Shown one piece after another: positions 31,945 to 32,684 of a stretch of 32,684 nt of DNA. Both the position numbers and the translations under genes were made by a program. Within the stretch, counting starts at the first letter, position 1. Every line of letters begins with the position of its first letter. This DNA is from Eubacterium limosum (GTDB taxonomy: Bacteria; Bacillota; Clostridia; Eubacteriales; Eubacteriaceae): contig CAUEUD010000012.1 in assembly GCA_959020865.1 (NCBI GenBank), positions 1-32,684 of the forward strand, given 5' to 3'. The notes beneath the pieces are model-generated. The model ran no database searches, was not told where the DNA came from, and saw only the letters and a list, made by a program, of their open reading frames with translations.

Positions 31945-32684
31945 GTGAAAAGAAGAGAAGGGTGCCTAAGCTGAGGTTCCCAGGGTTTACGGATGATTGG
32001 GAACAGCGGAAGTTGGGGGAATTAGTCGATGTTCGTAGTGGACGAGATTATAAACATCTTTCTGAGGGTGACATTCCTGTTTATGGTACTGGTGGTTATA
32101 TGCTTAGTGTGGACGAGGCTCTTTCCTATAATGAGGATGCAGTCGGGATCGGGAGAAAAGGAACGATTGATAAACCTTATGTATTAAAAGCTCCATTTTG
32201 GACGGTAGATACACTGTTTTACGCAGTCCCAAGAGATAAATATGATTTGAATTTTGTTTTTGATATTTTCCAAAACATCGACTGGAAAAAGAAAGATGAA
32301 TCAACTGGCGTTCCGAGTTTATCGAAAACTTTAATAAATAGAATTGAAATATTGACACCAGAATATGATGAGCAGGAAGTAATCGGAAAATATTTTGCCA
32401 ACCTCGACCGCCTCATCACCCTTCATCAACGTAAGTTAAACCACTTAAAAGATGAAAAGAAAAGTTTGCTTCAAAAAATGTTTCCGAAAAAAGGCGAAGA
32501 TTTTCCAGAACTTCGTTTTCCAGGATTCACTGACGCTTGGGAACAGCGGAAGTTGGGAGAGATTGCGGAACGTGTTACCAGAAAAAATCAAGATTTAGTA
32601 TCAGAATTACCATTAACGATCTCGGCTCAATATGGATTAATTGATCAGAGTGAGTTGTTAGACAAAAGAATTGCAAGTAAAGAA
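31941..32684 (+). CDS. hsdS: type I restriction specificity subunit HsdS, 3' end outside window
   Basis: I translated 248 codons in one open frame from the GTG at 31941, which overlaps the RhuM stop (GTGA). The first target recognition domain spans roughly residues 10-155. It ends in QEVIGKYFANLDRLITLHQRKL, the helix that forms the spacer in the S subunit. A second TRD then begins with LRFPGFTDAWEQRKLGEIA, nearly identical to the opening LRFPGFTDDWEQRKLGELV. The DNA for these two segments contains a perfect 21-base repeat. The subunit selects the methylation and cleavage site. The second TRD and the C-terminus are outside the window. Confidence 0.93.
   Translation, partial: MSEKKRRVPKLRFPGFTDDWEQRKLGELVDVRSGRDYKHLSEGDIPVYGTGGYMLSVDEALSYNEDAVGIGRKGTIDKPYVLKAPFWTVDTLFYAVPRDKYDLNFVFDIFQNIDWKKKDESTGVPSLSKTLINRIEILTPEYDEQEVIGKYFANLDRLITLHQRKLNHLKDEKKSLLQKMFPKKGEDFPELRFPGFTDAWEQRKLGEIAERVTRKNQDLVSELPLTISAQYGLIDQSELLDKRIASKE
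31997..32017 (+). repeat. direct repeat in hsdS, copy 1 of a 21-base perfect pair
   Basis: This stretch (beginning TTGGGAACAGCGG) encodes the W-E-Q-R-K-L-G segment at the start of TRD1. It recurs without mismatch at 32537-32557, exactly 540 bases downstream and in frame. Confidence 0.95.
32537..32557 (+). repeat. direct repeat in hsdS, copy 2 of a 21-base perfect pair
   Basis: Identical to 31997-32017; it encodes the same W-E-Q-R-K-L-G segment at the start of TRD2. Such junction repeats are typical crossover points for domain exchange among hsdS genes. Confidence 0.95.

Overview
The window looks like the chromosome of an anaerobic, acetogen-type Clostridia, most like the Eubacterium limosum/callanderi group. 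This is inferred from gene content: two non-pyrrolysine MttB-family methyltransferases beside BCCT carriers, a rubredoxin, a T-box-controlled tryptophan ABC transporter, and strong AGGAGG ribosome binding sites. No rRNA, tRNA, CRISPR array, transposase or prophage was seen.

Region 1 (1-11151) is a pair of paralogous modules for uptake and demethylation of a quaternary amine. The leftward operon reads mttB, MFS carrier, BCCT carrier (cut by the window edge). The rightward operon reads MFS carrier, mttB, BCCT carrier, then a PAS/AAA+/HTH sigma-54 activator. Each operon starts at a near-consensus -24/-12 sigma-54 promoter (3991-4006 leftward, 5366-5382 rightward). A DMT-family exporter with its own sigma-70 promoter sits between them. 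A terminator-like hairpin follows each mttB. No corrinoid protein, corrinoid:tetrahydrofolate methyltransferase or RamA-type activator is present, so these must act from elsewhere.

Region 2 (11187-17562) is housekeeping: rubredoxin, a small two-helix membrane protein, the SbcD/SbcC nuclease pair with overlapping start and stop, and an iron-sulfur-type flavoprotein followed 11 bases later by thioredoxin.

Region 3 (17600-19800) holds an AT-rich orphan PD-(D/E)XK-type nuclease between two hairpins, and nagA on the minus strand.

Region 4 (19854-23155) is a tryptophan transporter operon. A consensus sigma-70 promoter is followed by a T-box leader with a UGG specifier. Next comes a previously unlisted 21-codon ORF with tandem Trp codons, then a substrate-binding lipoprotein, a 118-base element built of nested palindromes, a permease and an ATPase. 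The T-box plus Trp-rich leader ORF recalls the two-layer control of the Bacillus subtilis anti-TRAP operon.

Region 5 (23173-26600) holds an acyltransferase-3 membrane protein, a GNAT acetyltransferase and an RlmD/TrmA-family RNA uracil methyltransferase.

Region 6 (26700-32684) is an AT-richer defence island: a small winged-helix protein, a single-domain HsdS-like protein, HsdR, a RhuM-family protein and a two-TRD HsdS that runs off the window. No hsdM is visible. The HsdS gene carries a perfect 21-base repeat at the start of each half, a likely recombination point for TRD exchange.
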